This document shows positions 9,674-18,987 of a stretch of 64,000 nucleotides of DNA, one piece after another. This DNA comes from Legionella qingyii (GTDB lineage Bacteria > Pseudomonadota > Gammaproteobacteria > Legionellales > Legionellaceae): the NCBI RefSeq assembly GCF_003184185.1, contig NZ_QHJG01000020.1, positions 20,514-84,513 on the forward strand, read 5' to 3'. Every line of letters starts with the position of its first letter. Position 1 is the first letter of the stretch. The position numbers were made by a program, and so were the translations under genes. The notes beneath the pieces were generated by a model. The model was not told the origin of the DNA, ran no database searches, and worked only from the letters and a program-made list of their open reading frames with translations.

Positions 9674-10092
9674 ATGTTTGTTATTTAGGTCTGGGCTCAA
9701 ATCAGCAAGTGCCTGAACGTCAACTTCGAAAAGCAATTAAATCTATAAAAGCTTTGCCCTCTACTGTGGTTACCAAAATTTCCTCTTTTTATTGGAATAA
9801 AGCCTGGGGATTGCAAGGTCAACAAGATTTTTGTAATACAGTAATCGAGATCGCTACTCGTTTATCTCCTTCACAATTACTTGATGCATGCCAGAAAATT
9901 GAAAAGAAACAGGGGCGAGTTCGAAAAAGGCACTGGGGACCAAGAGTTATTGATATTGATATTTTGTTTTATGAAAATCAAATTATCCGATCTAAAAAAC
10001 TTGTAATTCCCCATCCACAGATTCAATTTAGAGATTTTGTCTTAATTCCTTTAATGGAAATAAATCCCAATTACAAATTTAAAAAATCTTGA
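9670..10092 (+). CDS. folK: 2-amino-4-hydroxy-6-hydroxymethyldihydropteridine pyrophosphokinase FolK
   Basis: Transfers pyrophosphate from ATP to hydroxymethyl-dihydropterin in folate synthesis. Motifs include YLGLGSNQ at the start, SSFYWNKAWGLQGQQDFCNTVIEI, and the signature RHWGPRVIDIDILFY. At 140 residues it is a little short at the C-terminus compared with the 155-160 usual. ATGA overlap with pcnB shows coupled translation; pcnB-folK is a common gammaproteobacterial pair. Confidence 0.94.
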   Translation: MNVCYLGLGSNQQVPERQLRKAIKSIKALPSTVVTKISSFYWNKAWGLQGQQDFCNTVIEIATRLSPSQLLDACQKIEKKQGRVRKRHWGPRVIDIDILFYENQIIRSKKLVIPHPQIQFRDFVLIPLMEINPNYKFKKS

Positions 10093-10259
10093 TTGTAAAA
10101 TTATCTCATCTACTCCTGATTAATGCCTAATAAATAAACTACGAACTGCCAAGCATCAACCTCAAAGTAAATTATTTTCACATTTTGTGATGTAAAATAG
10201 GTACTTATATCAAGGAATCTACTATTATTTACAATAATAATTTTAATTGTGAGGCTACA

Positions 10260-10679
10260 ATGTATAAGAATATTTTATTTGCTACGGATTTGCTCAAGGA
10301 ACATAATCATCTCACAGAAAAAGCAATCGCTATCGCAAAGCAATTTAGTGCCAAATTATATCTGTTACATGTCATTGAACTACCTGCTAGTTTCCAATTA
10401 GCTCAAGGACTTGGTTTTACAGAGTTAGCCAACCCAGCTAAAGACGATGCACAGACTGTGTTAGCCCTATTGGGAGAAAATTTTAACATTCCACGCAACC
10501 ATCAATTTGTCGAAGTAGGTTCGGTAAAAGAGCATATTTTTAATAAGGTAAAAGAATTGGATTGTCAGCTTATTATTATTGGCAGTCATTCTTCTGTTGG
10601 TTTGCATTCGTTCTTGGGGAGCACAGCACATGCTACAGTTAATCATGCCCCTTGTGATGTATTAACATTACGACTTTAA
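10260..10679 (+). CDS. Universal stress protein (UspA family)
   Basis: A 139-residue single-domain Usp fold beginning YKNILFATDLLKE, with AKLYLLHVIELP as the second strand and the C-terminal LIIIGSHSSVGLHSFLGSTAHATVNHAPCDVLTLRL. The glycine-rich stretch GSHSSVGLHSFLGS fits the ATP-binding G-x2-G-x9-GS pattern only loosely. GAGG five bases before the ATG gives a good start. It precedes the four-gene overlapping cluster at 10720-15323 by about 40 bases and may share its transcript; Usp genes are often induced by starvation or anaerobiosis. Confidence 0.9.
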   Translation: MYKNILFATDLLKEHNHLTEKAIAIAKQFSAKLYLLHVIELPASFQLAQGLGFTELANPAKDDAQTVLALLGENFNIPRNHQFVEVGSVKEHIFNKVKELDCQLIIIGSHSSVGLHSFLGSTAHATVNHAPCDVLTLRL

Positions 10680-10719
10680 AAATTAATTTTTTATCAGCGC
10701 TATTATTAAAGGATTAATG

Positions 10720-12075
10720 ATGCAAATCACATTTCTTGGTGCCACTGGAACTGTAACAGGTTCCAAATATCTTCTGTCGTTTAATAAAAAGAATATTTTG
10801 GTAGATTGTGGGCTTTTTCAAGGACCTAAAGAGCTACGATTAAGAAATTGGAATCCACTCCCATTCAGTCCTGAACTCTTGGATGCCATTATTCTCACCC
10901 ACGCTCATATTGACCACTCGGGATATTTACCACTGTTAGTTAAGAATGGATTTAATAAACCAATATATTGCACTTATGGGACTAAAGATTTATGTGACAT
11001 ATTATTACCTGACAGTGCACACTTACAAGAAGAGGATGCCAGACATGCTAATGAACATCATTATTCCAAACATCGCCCTGCTCTTCCTCTATATACCGCA
11101 GCTGATGCAGAAAATGCATTACAACTATTTAAGCCCCAAGCTTACAATAAGATAATTAACCTACATGACAATATCAGTTTTCAATTAATTCCAGCGGGAC
11201 ATATTATAGGTTCGTCCTTTGTAAGGCTACAGCATCAAGATACATCACTTCTTTTTAGTGGAGATTTGGGTAGAATGCATGATCCCGTTATGAAAAAACC
11301 CACTGAAATTAAGCAAACTGATTATCTTGTGATTGAGTCAACCTATGGAGACCGTCTTCATGAAAAAGAACCACCTAAGGTGACTTTAAAAAATATTATC
11401 AATAAAACCATTCATCGAGGAGGTTCAGTAATTATTCCCGCATTTGCTGTTGGGCGTTCACAAATAATACTGCACTATCTTTCTGAATTAAAAAAAGAAA
11501 ATGCAATTCCAGATGTACCTATATATCTCGACAGTCCTATGGCCATCAATGCGACACAAATCTTATATAAACACATAGAAGATCTTCGCTTGACTCCAAC
11601 CCAATGTCAGGATCTCTGTGATGTAGCCACATACGTGCAAGATGTAGGAGAATCGATTGAGCTTGACTTGGATAAATCACCCAAAATAATTCTTTCTGCA
11701 AGTGGCATGGCCTCTGGTGGACGAATCGTATATCACATCAAAGCGTACGCATCAGATCCACGTAATACCTTATTATTTACTGGATTTCAGTCTGAGGAGA
11801 CTCTGGGCGCAGAGATAATCTCAGGTAAAAAGTTTATTGAAACTCATGGCAAAATTATCCCTATAAATGCTCAAGTTGAATCAATGCACAGCACCTCAGC
11901 ACATGCAGATTATGGCGAGATACTTGGTTGGCTTAATCAGTTTCAACAACCACCTAAAAAGACTTTTATAACGCATGGGGAGCCCGAGGCCTCCTTATCT
12001 TTAAAATCTAAAATTGAAACACAGCTCGGTTGGCAATGCGATATTCCTGAATATGGACAAAAAGAACAATTATGA
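10720..12075 (+). CDS. Beta-CASP metallo-beta-lactamase-fold hydrolase (probable RNase)
   Basis: A 451-residue protein with the metallo-beta-lactamase signature THAHIDHSGYLP near residues 60-72, a second metal His in PAGHIIGSSF, LFSGDLGR, and beta-CASP features YGDRLHE, VIIPAFAVGRSQIIL, YLDSPMAI, SASGMASGGRIVYH and the final STSAHADYGEIL. This architecture matches bacterial and archaeal CPSF73-like proteins that act on RNA. The second of two adjacent ATGs (10720) has better spacing from AAAGGA; the first is 10717. It overlaps the phosphorylase gene by four bases (ATGA). Confidence 0.88.
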   Translation: MQITFLGATGTVTGSKYLLSFNKKNILVDCGLFQGPKELRLRNWNPLPFSPELLDAIILTHAHIDHSGYLPLLVKNGFNKPIYCTYGTKDLCDILLPDSAHLQEEDARHANEHHYSKHRPALPLYTAADAENALQLFKPQAYNKIINLHDNISFQLIPAGHIIGSSFVRLQHQDTSLLFSGDLGRMHDPVMKKPTEIKQTDYLVIESTYGDRLHEKEPPKVTLKNIINKTIHRGGSVIIPAFAVGRSQIILHYLSELKKENAIPDVPIYLDSPMAINATQILYKHIEDLRLTPTQCQDLCDVATYVQDVGESIELDLDKSPKIILSASGMASGGRIVYHIKAYASDPRNTLLFTGFQSEETLGAEIISGKKFIETHGKIIPINAQVESMHSTSAHADYGEILGWLNQFQQPPKKTFITHGEPEASLSLKSKIETQLGWQCDIPEYGQKEQL

Positions 12076-13583
12076 GCAAAAAGCACACTACCTTGACGCT
12101 GAAATATTTGGGGATTAATACCCATAAGGAACCTGTCATTTACATGCGTGATGATTGTTATATATGTAAATCAGAAGGATTCACTGCTCAGGCTCGTGTT
12201 AGAGTAATACTAAATGAACGTTCTATTGTTGCCACAGTGAATACAGTTGAATCCAATTTATTAAGACATAATGAAGCAGGTCTTTCAATTTATGCTTGGG
12301 AACTACTCGCTGCAAAAGAAGGCGATAAAATTGCATTATCTCATCCACAACAACTGGACTCTCTAAGTTACATTCGCTCAAAGATTTATGGAAATGAGCT
12401 CTCTGCAGAACAAACAACCCATATAATCAATGATATCGTGTCAGGACAACTCTCTGACATTAATATTGCCATGTATCTTGCCGCCAGTGGCGGAGATAGG
12501 CTTTCAAATAAAGAGATTATTGATCTAACTCGAGCGATGATTCATTCTGGTCAGCAATTATCATGGGACATGCCTTTCATTGTTGACAAGCATTCTGTGG
12601 GCGGTTTACCAGGAAATCGTACGACCCCTATTGTGGTTTCAATTGTTGCTGCTTTCGGCTTAGTTATTCCTAAAACATCTTCTCGTGCCATCACATCACC
12701 TGCAGGAACAGCAGATACGATGGAAGTATTCACTAACGTCGACCTGAACATTAATGAAATGAAAAACGTTGTTGAGCAAGAAAATGGCTGCCTTGTTTGG
12801 GGGGGCTCTATGGCTTTAAGCCCAGCAGATGATTTACTCATCCGAATTGAGAGAACTGCAAATATCGATAGTGAAGGACAAATGGTCGCTTCAATTTTAT
12901 CAAAAAAAATTGCCGCAGGTTCTAATCATCTTGTCATTGATATGCCTATAGGGACTACAGCTAAAGTTCGTTCAATTGAACGCGCCAATTCGCTAAAAAA
13001 ATTATTAAAATTTGTTGCCGAAGAGTTTGATATCAGAACAAAAGTAATATTAAGTGATGGTTCACAGCCAGTAGGCCGTGGAATAGGACCTGTTCTTGAG
13101 GCACTTGATGTATTATCAGTACTGAATTGCGATAAACATGCGCCACAAGATCTACGTGAGCATGCTTTAGTATTAGCGGCTCATATCATAGAATTTTCCC
13201 CTCAGGTTTTACCGGGACAAGGATTGGGTATTGCAACTCACCTTCTAAACAGTGGCAAGGCATTAGCTAAATTTGAAGCAATTTGTAGGGCTCAAGGCGG
13301 CCTGCGTGAGATTAAAAAAGCTCCAATTGTTCATACTGTAGAATCAAAACTCTCGGGTATCATAATTAACATTGATAATCGACACATTTCTCAATTAGCT
13401 AAATTGGCAGGGGCACCACGCTCAAAAGCTGCAGGCGTTGAGTTATTAACTCCCCTGCATTCAATAGTAAAAAAATCTGAACCTCTTTTTAGAATCTATG
13501 CAGACACACGAGGAGAGCTCAATTATGCTCTTGATTTCTTAAAGCAGGGTCATGAAGTATTTCAAATTGAGGCCAGCGTATGA
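12072..13583 (+). CDS. AMP phosphorylase / putative thymidine phosphorylase (archaeal type)
   Basis: A 503-residue member of the nucleoside phosphorylase II family with the long (about 85-residue) N-terminal extension typical of archaeal AMP phosphorylases rather than E. coli DeoA (about 440 aa). Seen are VDKHSVGGLPGNRTTPI near residues 171-186, TSSRAITSPAGTADTMEVF near 202-220, SDGSQPVGRGIGPVLEAL, and GAPRSKAAGVEL. Archaeal homologues split nucleoside 5'-monophosphates with phosphate to base plus ribose 1,5-bisphosphate; bacterial copies are usually annotated putative thymidine phosphorylase. Context with a PRPP-synthetase homologue favours the NMP reaction, but this is inference. ATGA overlaps on both sides. 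Confidence 0.87.
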   Translation: MSKKHTTLTLKYLGINTHKEPVIYMRDDCYICKSEGFTAQARVRVILNERSIVATVNTVESNLLRHNEAGLSIYAWELLAAKEGDKIALSHPQQLDSLSYIRSKIYGNELSAEQTTHIINDIVSGQLSDINIAMYLAASGGDRLSNKEIIDLTRAMIHSGQQLSWDMPFIVDKHSVGGLPGNRTTPIVVSIVAAFGLVIPKTSSRAITSPAGTADTMEVFTNVDLNINEMKNVVEQENGCLVWGGSMALSPADDLLIRIERTANIDSEGQMVASILSKKIAAGSNHLVIDMPIGTTAKVRSIERANSLKKLLKFVAEEFDIRTKVILSDGSQPVGRGIGPVLEALDVLSVLNCDKHAPQDLREHALVLAAHIIEFSPQVLPGQGLGIATHLLNSGKALAKFEAICRAQGGLREIKKAPIVHTVESKLSGIIINIDNRHISQLAKLAGAPRSKAAGVELLTPLHSIVKKSEPLFRIYADTRGELNYALDFLKQGHEVFQIEASV

Positions 13584-14482
13584 AAAAATCACCCATCATT
13601 TTTGCACTATTTGGACACGATGAGCTGACATCTACAATTCATCATAAATGTCATTATGAGCTAGGAAAAATCAGTTTCCATCAATTTCCTGATAAAGAAA
13701 CTCTTGTGAAAATTGAATCCGATGTAGCAAAGCGCGTTGTTATATTTGTTGCCAATTTAGTACATCCTAATCCGAAAACTCTTCCTCTTCTATTTGCTGC
13801 ACAAACAGCTAAGTCTTTAGGCGCATCGAAAATAGTATTAATAACTCCATATCTTACATATATGCGTCAAGACAAAGTATTTCAACCAGGCCAAGGGATT
13901 ACATCCCTATACTTTGCGGAATTGATTTCCTCTTATTTTGATTACTTAATAACAGTTGACCCACATCTACATCGCTGGCCAGATTTAAATGCGATTTATA
14001 AAATACCAACTAAAGTACTTCATGCAACGTATAAGATTTCAGCTTGGATATCTCAGCATGTATCGAATCCAATTCTTATTGGACCTGATTCTGAAAGTGC
14101 ACAATGGGTTGAATCAATTGCACAAAAGTCTTCCGTACCATTTACTATTTTAGAAAAAAGAAGATCAAGCGATACACAAGTAGAAATTTCTATCCCTGGA
14201 ATAAAGCAATACCAGAACGCAACGCCAATTCTTATTGATGATATAATCTCGACGGGAATGACTATGATGGAAACATTAGCCCATTTAAGTGCATTAAATA
14301 TGAAACCGGCTGTTTGCATTGGTGTTCATGCCGTTTTTGCAGAAAATGCATATCAAAAGCTTTTACTGTCCCGTGCAACAAAGATTATTACCTGCAATAC
14401 AATTCCGCATACATCAAATAATATCGATGTCAGTCAGGATATTATCTATTTTTTGCTTAATTGGAATACCATAAATGAATAA
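13580..14482 (+). CDS. Ribose-phosphate pyrophosphokinase homologue (PRPP synthetase-like)
   Basis: A 300-residue type-I phosphoribosyltransferase-fold protein with both PRPP synthetase halves: an N-terminal FALFGHDELTSTIHHK and HQFPDKETLVKIE, the ATP/regulatory part TPYLTYMRQDKVFQPGQGITS, the metal-binding VDPHLHRW, and the PRPP loop ILIDDIISTGMTM. It differs clearly from housekeeping Prs at the N-terminus and ends early, so it is a specialised paralogue. Its place between an NMP phosphorylase and an ATP-cone protein suggests handling of PRPP or ribose phosphates. It overlaps both neighbours. Confidence 0.88.
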   Translation: MKKSPIIFALFGHDELTSTIHHKCHYELGKISFHQFPDKETLVKIESDVAKRVVIFVANLVHPNPKTLPLLFAAQTAKSLGASKIVLITPYLTYMRQDKVFQPGQGITSLYFAELISSYFDYLITVDPHLHRWPDLNAIYKIPTKVLHATYKISAWISQHVSNPILIGPDSESAQWVESIAQKSSVPFTILEKRRSSDTQVEISIPGIKQYQNATPILIDDIISTGMTMMETLAHLSALNMKPAVCIGVHAVFAENAYQKLLLSRATKIITCNTIPHTSNNIDVSQDIIYFLLNWNTINE

Positions 14483-15323
14483 AGTGACTACGCCTGAACA
14501 GCCTATTTATATAATTAAAACCTCTGGAGAAAAAGTACCATTTGATCCCCAACGTATCTATCGCTCATTAAAACGGGTTGGTACTGACGAAGCCCTCATT
14601 AACAAGATCATTAATGACGTATCTCAATCGATAGTCGAGGGAATGACAACACAAGAAATTTATCGAATTACCTTTCGTCACCTACGCAATGAATCAAGAA
14701 GCATCGCTGGAAAATATCATCTAAAACGTGCAATTATGCAACTTGGATTTTCTGGATATCCATTTGAAAAATTTGTTGCTGAAATTATGCGCCATCAAGG
14801 ATTTAATGTCCTTAATAATCAAATTATTAAGGGATATTGCGTTAATCATGAAGTAGATGTAGTTGGAAAGCGCCAGAATGAGCATGTTTTTGTAGAATGC
14901 AAATACCATAATCGTTTGGGCCTTGCTTGTGATGTAAAGATTACCTTGTATATCAAGGCACGATTTCTTGATATTGAACAGGCATACAATAGAGAAAATC
15001 ATGAACAACTCAAGGGTTGGCTTGTGACCAATACTCGCTTTACCAATGATGCAATACAATATGGTCAGTGTTCTGGTTTACATTTAATTGGCTGGGACTA
15101 TCCCCAAAAAGGAAGTTTAAAAGAATTAATAGAGTGTTCTGGCCTATACCCTATAACCTGCATTACTAACTTTACAAAAGCTGAAATTGAATTCTTGCTT
15201 GGAGAAAACATTCTCTTATGCAAAACAATTAGTGAAAGTCCTAAACTTCTTAACAAATTAAATATTAGTGCGACAAGAATGAAACAGATTATTGCGCAAT
15301 GCCATGCACTCTCTAAAAATTAA
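14475..15323 (+). CDS. ATP-cone domain fused to PD-(D/E)xK (Mrr-like) nuclease domain
   Basis: A 282-residue two-domain protein. Residues about 12-95 form an ATP-cone: IIKTSGEKVPFDPQRIYRSL, GMTTQEIYRITFRHL and AGKYHLKRAIMQLG, the nucleotide-sensing module known from ribonucleotide reductase and NrdR. Residues about 96-200 look like a restriction-type nuclease with E98, then HEVDVVG (D128) and VECK (E141, K143), the PD-(D/E)xK active-site set. A C-terminal helical piece (LLNKLNISATRMKQII) may bind nucleic acid. The eight-base overlap with the PRPP-synthetase homologue ties it to the cluster. The natural substrate and the ligand sensed (ATP, dATP or another) are unknown. Confidence 0.82.
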   Translation: MNKVTTPEQPIYIIKTSGEKVPFDPQRIYRSLKRVGTDEALINKIINDVSQSIVEGMTTQEIYRITFRHLRNESRSIAGKYHLKRAIMQLGFSGYPFEKFVAEIMRHQGFNVLNNQIIKGYCVNHEVDVVGKRQNEHVFVECKYHNRLGLACDVKITLYIKARFLDIEQAYNRENHEQLKGWLVTNTRFTNDAIQYGQCSGLHLIGWDYPQKGSLKELIECSGLYPITCITNFTKAEIEFLLGENILLCKTISESPKLLNKLNISATRMKQIIAQCHALSKN

Positions 15324-15612
15324 TCGCTAACTTAGGGGTAGTATAACTTGATGAGGTAATTTGCCGTAACCCAGGAAATCTACGATAAGAAAAACCAGGC
15401 TCCACTTTGCTTCCCGCCAAGCTATGAGCCGAATCTTCTACACATCGCAGAAATAACCAGCCCAGATCTATTCCGACGTTCCGCGGCTTGTCCATGGGAT
15501 TTAGGCGGTCTGCCCTAAAACACTACGCCCCACTAACAAATCGCCCAGCGTAGGCAAAGATGTGATTAAGAAACAGAGGCTACGAAGCAAGAAACAACAC
15601 AAAAATATACTC
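15324..15612. other. Non-coding gap with hairpins and raised GC
   Basis: About 290 bases between the convergent nuclease gene and der, with no convincing reading frame. Composition looks richer in GC than the neighbours. It contains ATTTAGG-(8)-CCTAAAA at about 15499-15520, CCGCGG near 15481 and partial matches to the dispersed repeats (CCCAGG, CCAGGCTCC). It could be an old repeat cluster or a structured RNA read from the minus strand; neither is proven. Confidence 0.35.
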
Positions 15613-17016
15613 CTACTTCTTTTTGCTTTTAGCTTTCTTTTTAACGTGACTCATTAATCTTCTTTTTTTATTTACTTGTCGCTGTGATAACTTAACCTTC
15701 TTATCTGCAAAAGGGTTTGTTCCGCCTTTAAACTCAAATTTTAGTGGAGTTCCGACTAATCCTAGATGTTTTATAAATTCATTACTAAGATAACGCTTAT
15801 AGCTATCAGGTAAATCCGCCAATTGATTTCCATGGATGACAATCACCGGGGGATTGTGACCGCCAAGATGCGCATACCTTAATTTTATCCTGCGTCCATT
15901 CACACAAGGAGGAGTGTGTTTCGTGCTAATATCTTGAAGCAATCGAGTCAATCTTGGTGTTGAAAAAGATTGGACAGCTGAAGCATACGCTTCATTTATA
16001 TCTTTAAATAAACCACCTACACCACTGCCATGCAATGCCGATATGAATCTTATTTTTGCAAAATTGGCGAAGTGTAATCTTCTAGATAATTCGCTTTTTA
16101 CTTTTTCTTTATGCTCTTCATCTAAGCCATCCCACTTATTCACCGCAATAACTAATGCTTTTCCGGATTCAATAATAAAGCCGAGTAAATTCATGTCTTG
16201 ATCAGTAATCCCTTCCCTGGCATCTAGAACTTGCAAACATACATTAGATTTTTCAATGGCTTGTAGCGTTTTAATCACAGAGAATTTTTCTATTTTTTCA
16301 TCAATGCGCGATTTCCTACGTACACCCGCTGTATCAATTAGAACATAGTTTTGTTCATCTCTTACAAAAGGAATCGAAATACTATCTCTGGTTGTACCTG
16401 GCATATCATAAACAACGACTCGTTCCTCACCTAGAATTCGATTAATCAAAGTAGATTTACCAACATTAGGACGACCCGCAAAAGCGATTTTAATCGCATT
16501 ATCTTCTTCATTTTCATCAATATGAGCTGAAAATGGTGATAAAACCTCTTCGAGTAGGGTTCTAATACCACTGCCATGCGATGAGGAAATAGAGTGAATA
16601 TCTGCAATGCCTAGAGCATGAAAGTCGGCACAAACGACATCATCGTCCAGTCCTTCAGTTTTATTAACAACAAGGTGTACCTTTTTATTTAACTTACGTA
16701 AATTACTAGCAATTTTTTCATCAATACCAGTCAAGCCAGCTCTTCCATCAACCAAAAAAAGGACAATATCAGCCTCATTGAGCGCAATTTCTGATTGTTT
16801 AGACATTAAATTATCAACTGCAATATCGTCAACACCGATACCTCCGGTGTCGACAACAATATAGTGTTTATTTTCATGAATGGCTTGACCATATTGTCGG
16901 TCACGAGTTAAGCCAGGAAAATCAGCAACCAGGGCATCTTGTGTCTTAGTCAGCCTATTAAATAATGTAGACTTACCAACATTAGGACGTCCAACAAGTG
17001 CAATCACAGGGATCAT
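15613..17016 (-). CDS. der: Ribosome-assembly GTPase Der (EngA)
   Basis: A double-GTPase factor for 50S ribosome maturation, 467 residues. Two G domains are visible: [14 protein letters not shown] near residue 9 with [12 protein letters not shown] and DTGG, and [15 protein letters not shown] near 182 with [20 protein letters not shown] and NKWDGL. The KH-like C-terminus includes [17 protein letters not shown] and a very basic tail. It starts three bases after the bamB stop, as the end of the ndk-to-der cluster. Confidence 0.97.
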   Translation of the reverse strand: MIPVIALVGRPNVGKSTLFNRLTKTQDALVADFPGLTRDRQYGQAIHENKHYIVVDTGGIGVDDIAVDNLMSKQSEIALNEADIVLFLVDGRAGLTGIDEKIASNLRKLNKKVHLVVNKTEGLDDDVVCADFHALGIADIHSISSSHGSGIRTLLEEVLSPFSAHIDENEEDNAIKIAFAGRPNVGKSTLINRILGEERVVVYDMPGTTRDSISIPFVRDEQNYVLIDTAGVRRKSRIDEKIEKFSVIKTLQAIEKSNVCLQVLDAREGITDQDMNLLGFIIESGKALVIAVNKWDGLDEEHKEKVKSELSRRLHFANFAKIRFISALHGSGVGGLFKDINEAYASAVQSFSTPRLTRLLQDISTKHTPPCVNGRRIKLRYAHLGGHNPPVIVIHGNQLADLPDSYKRYLSNEFIKHLGLVGTPLKFEFKGGTNPFADKKVKLSQRQVNKKRRLMSHVKKKAKSKKK

Positions 17017-17019
17017 TTA

Positions 17020-18174
17020 TTAACTCACAGATAATTGATTTAGCATTCCGTTGTCTGTTAATACATATAACTTTCTTCCGCTCACGCTTGGAGAAATACT
17101 AACACCGCTTGAAACTTTTGATCGAGCTATAATTTCACCCGTCTGTGAATCAATAAAATGTAGATAACCAGTTTTATCACCTACTACCAAATCATTTTTA
17201 ACCAATGCTGGCTCGGTTAATACTCTCGCCTTCAACCCAGTCTGTTTCCAATTGACTTGTCCACTGCGTTTATCAATAGACCAAACGACATCATGGCTGT
17301 CAGTAATATATAAAGTATTACCACTTAGAATCATATTTTTGAATACAGAACCTGGTTTTCTCCAAATAAACTGTCCGTCTGATAAAGACAGTGCCCCAAT
17401 ATAGCCTTGATAGCTCGCAAGATAAACCACATTATTTTCTACAATTGGATCTGCATCGATATCAACTAATCGCTCTACATCGCTTGGTCCTGACGCATAA
17501 GCAATACTTCGTTGCCACATAACACGGCCTGTTTTTAACTCTAATGCATCTAGCTTTCCATCAGAAAAGCCAATTAGAACCAGATTTCCCATGGCAACAG
17601 GAGATGAACTTGCCTTGAGGATTAAACTAGGGGAACCATGCTCTGTCATCCAAATTTGTTTGCCATCAGCTGCATTGAATGCATAAACTCGACCATCGAT
17701 TGTCTTAACGATTACCTTTCCACCCAAAATAGCTGGTGGTGATAAAATTTCTCCGGTAACCTTTGTTTGCCATAATTTAGTACCATTATTCTCATTTAAT
17801 ACAACTAATGAAGAATTATTAGTGCCCACAGCAACATATCCACTGGCCACAGCAGGTCCACTGACCAAACCATGCTTCAATGCAGTAGACCATTTCATTT
17901 TGCCATTGTGCTTATTAATTGCTTGAACTAACCCACTGGCATCAGCAGTGTAAATAACCCCTCCTTTAACTACCGGTTTCAGTCTTAAATATTCTTTGCT
18001 TTTTGATGACTTACCAACAGCTACTGTCCAGTTTTGCTCGACTTTAACTTTGTCCTTAATTTGCTTGAGTTCTTTAGGTTTTGGCGTGTTATCTTTACCT
18101 AACATGTAATCATCAAGTTTTGAACACCCTTGGATTATGGTACAAAGAATTAAAATAAATAATTTCACTTTCAT
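17020..18174 (-). CDS. bamB: Outer-membrane assembly lipoprotein BamB
   Basis: Beta-propeller lipoprotein of the BAM complex that helps BamA insert outer-membrane proteins. The N-terminus MKVKLFILILCTIIQGCSK has a lipoprotein signal with the lipobox IIQGC. The body holds repeated PQQ-like blades with WT/WS and GxxxALN-type turns, such as NNGTKLWQTKVTGEI, ADGKQIWMTEHGSP and SDGQFIWRKPGS. The preferred start is the ATG at 18174 (384 residues), preceded by GAGG; the open frame continues three codons up to a TTG at 18183. It follows yfgM and precedes der, the standard order. Confidence 0.94.
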   Translation of the reverse strand: MKVKLFILILCTIIQGCSKLDDYMLGKDNTPKPKELKQIKDKVKVEQNWTVAVGKSSKSKEYLRLKPVVKGGVIYTADASGLVQAINKHNGKMKWSTALKHGLVSGPAVASGYVAVGTNNSSLVVLNENNGTKLWQTKVTGEILSPPAILGGKVIVKTIDGRVYAFNAADGKQIWMTEHGSPSLILKASSSPVAMGNLVLIGFSDGKLDALELKTGRVMWQRSIAYASGPSDVERLVDIDADPIVENNVVYLASYQGYIGALSLSDGQFIWRKPGSVFKNMILSGNTLYITDSHDVVWSIDKRSGQVNWKQTGLKARVLTEPALVKNDLVVGDKTGYLHFIDSQTGEIIARSKVSSGVSISPSVSGRKLYVLTDNGMLNQLSVS

Positions 18175-18297
18175 GAAAATCAAACCTCAATTTTTACAAA
18201 ACATATCAATAAACACACTCATTATGTTTTAGCCCTGATAAAGAGAACATCAAAATGGTGTATGTTTTTATGAACCTCTTAAGCTGATAACAAAATG

Positions 18298-18972
18298 TTA
18301 TGCAGATTCTACTTTTTTATCTCCAGAAACCATCGAATGCGACTTACTCGCAATTGCATTGGTTTTCATTTCCAAAAATAAATTACCCATTCCGTTATTT
18401 TTAACTTGATCTAAAGCCAGTTTATAGGAATTCATCGCCTCTTTATATTGCCCAGTGGCTCCATAAATATCACCTTTTAATTCATTAATAACTGGTAAAT
18501 AAGTATCATCCTCAACACTACTCAATTCTTTAAGAGCATTTGTATAAGATTTTTCAGCTGCAAGGATACGTGCAATACGGATTTTGGCAATTTGCTTTAG
18601 AGTCGGCATCTTACTGTTCGAAGCAACAGCCTGCAACTCTTGTGCAGCCTTATCCAGTTTATTTTTCGACACATAAACTTTTGCAAGTGTCATATGTGCT
18701 GCGTCGGCATAAACCGTACGGCCGTGTTCATGAATTAATTCATTCGCATAGGCTCTTACTGCTTTGATATTTTGATTTGATAGAGCAACCATCATTTGCT
18801 CATATGCAACTGAAGCTTGTTGGGTAAGCTTTTCCTGATGCCAATGCAAATATCGATATCCGGCAATGCCAAAGAGTACAAGCGATAATACTACAGTGAC
18901 GAGAGTACCGTATTGCTTCCACCATTTTTTTATCGATTCTAATTGTTCCTCTTCAGTCATATACACTGACAT
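18298..18972 (-). CDS. yfgM: YfgM-like TPR protein, SecYEG-associated
   Basis: A 224-residue bitopic inner-membrane protein: a short cytoplasmic N-terminus MSVYMTEEEQLESIKKWWKQYG, one TM helix LVTVVLSLVLFGIAGYRYL, then a periplasmic tetratricopeptide-like region ending around MSGDKK. E. coli YfgM associates with the SecYEG translocon and periplasmic chaperones. The ATG at 18972 has GGAGAG four bases upstream and is preferred to the GTG at 18987. It sits between hisS and bamB as in other gammaproteobacteria; a 123-base gap separates it from bamB. Confidence 0.9.
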   Translation of the reverse strand: MSVYMTEEEQLESIKKWWKQYGTLVTVVLSLVLFGIAGYRYLHWHQEKLTQQASVAYEQMMVALSNQNIKAVRAYANELIHEHGRTVYADAAHMTLAKVYVSKNKLDKAAQELQAVASNSKMPTLKQIAKIRIARILAAEKSYTNALKELSSVEDDTYLPVINELKGDIYGATGQYKEAMNSYKLALDQVKNNGMGNLFLEMKTNAIASKSHSMVSGDKKVESA

Positions 18973-18987
18973 AACACTCTCCTGCAC

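Noticed and set aside
10210..10245. A/T-rich palindrome upstream of the Usp gene as an FNR/operator site
   Set aside because: Composition is so A/T-rich that such palindromes arise by chance; no match to a defined consensus.
15313..15495. Minus-strand 60-codon frame in the gap after the ATP-cone gene
   Set aside because: No Shine-Dalgarno, low-complexity of motifs, no family resemblance; lies in a repeat-like GC-rich gap.
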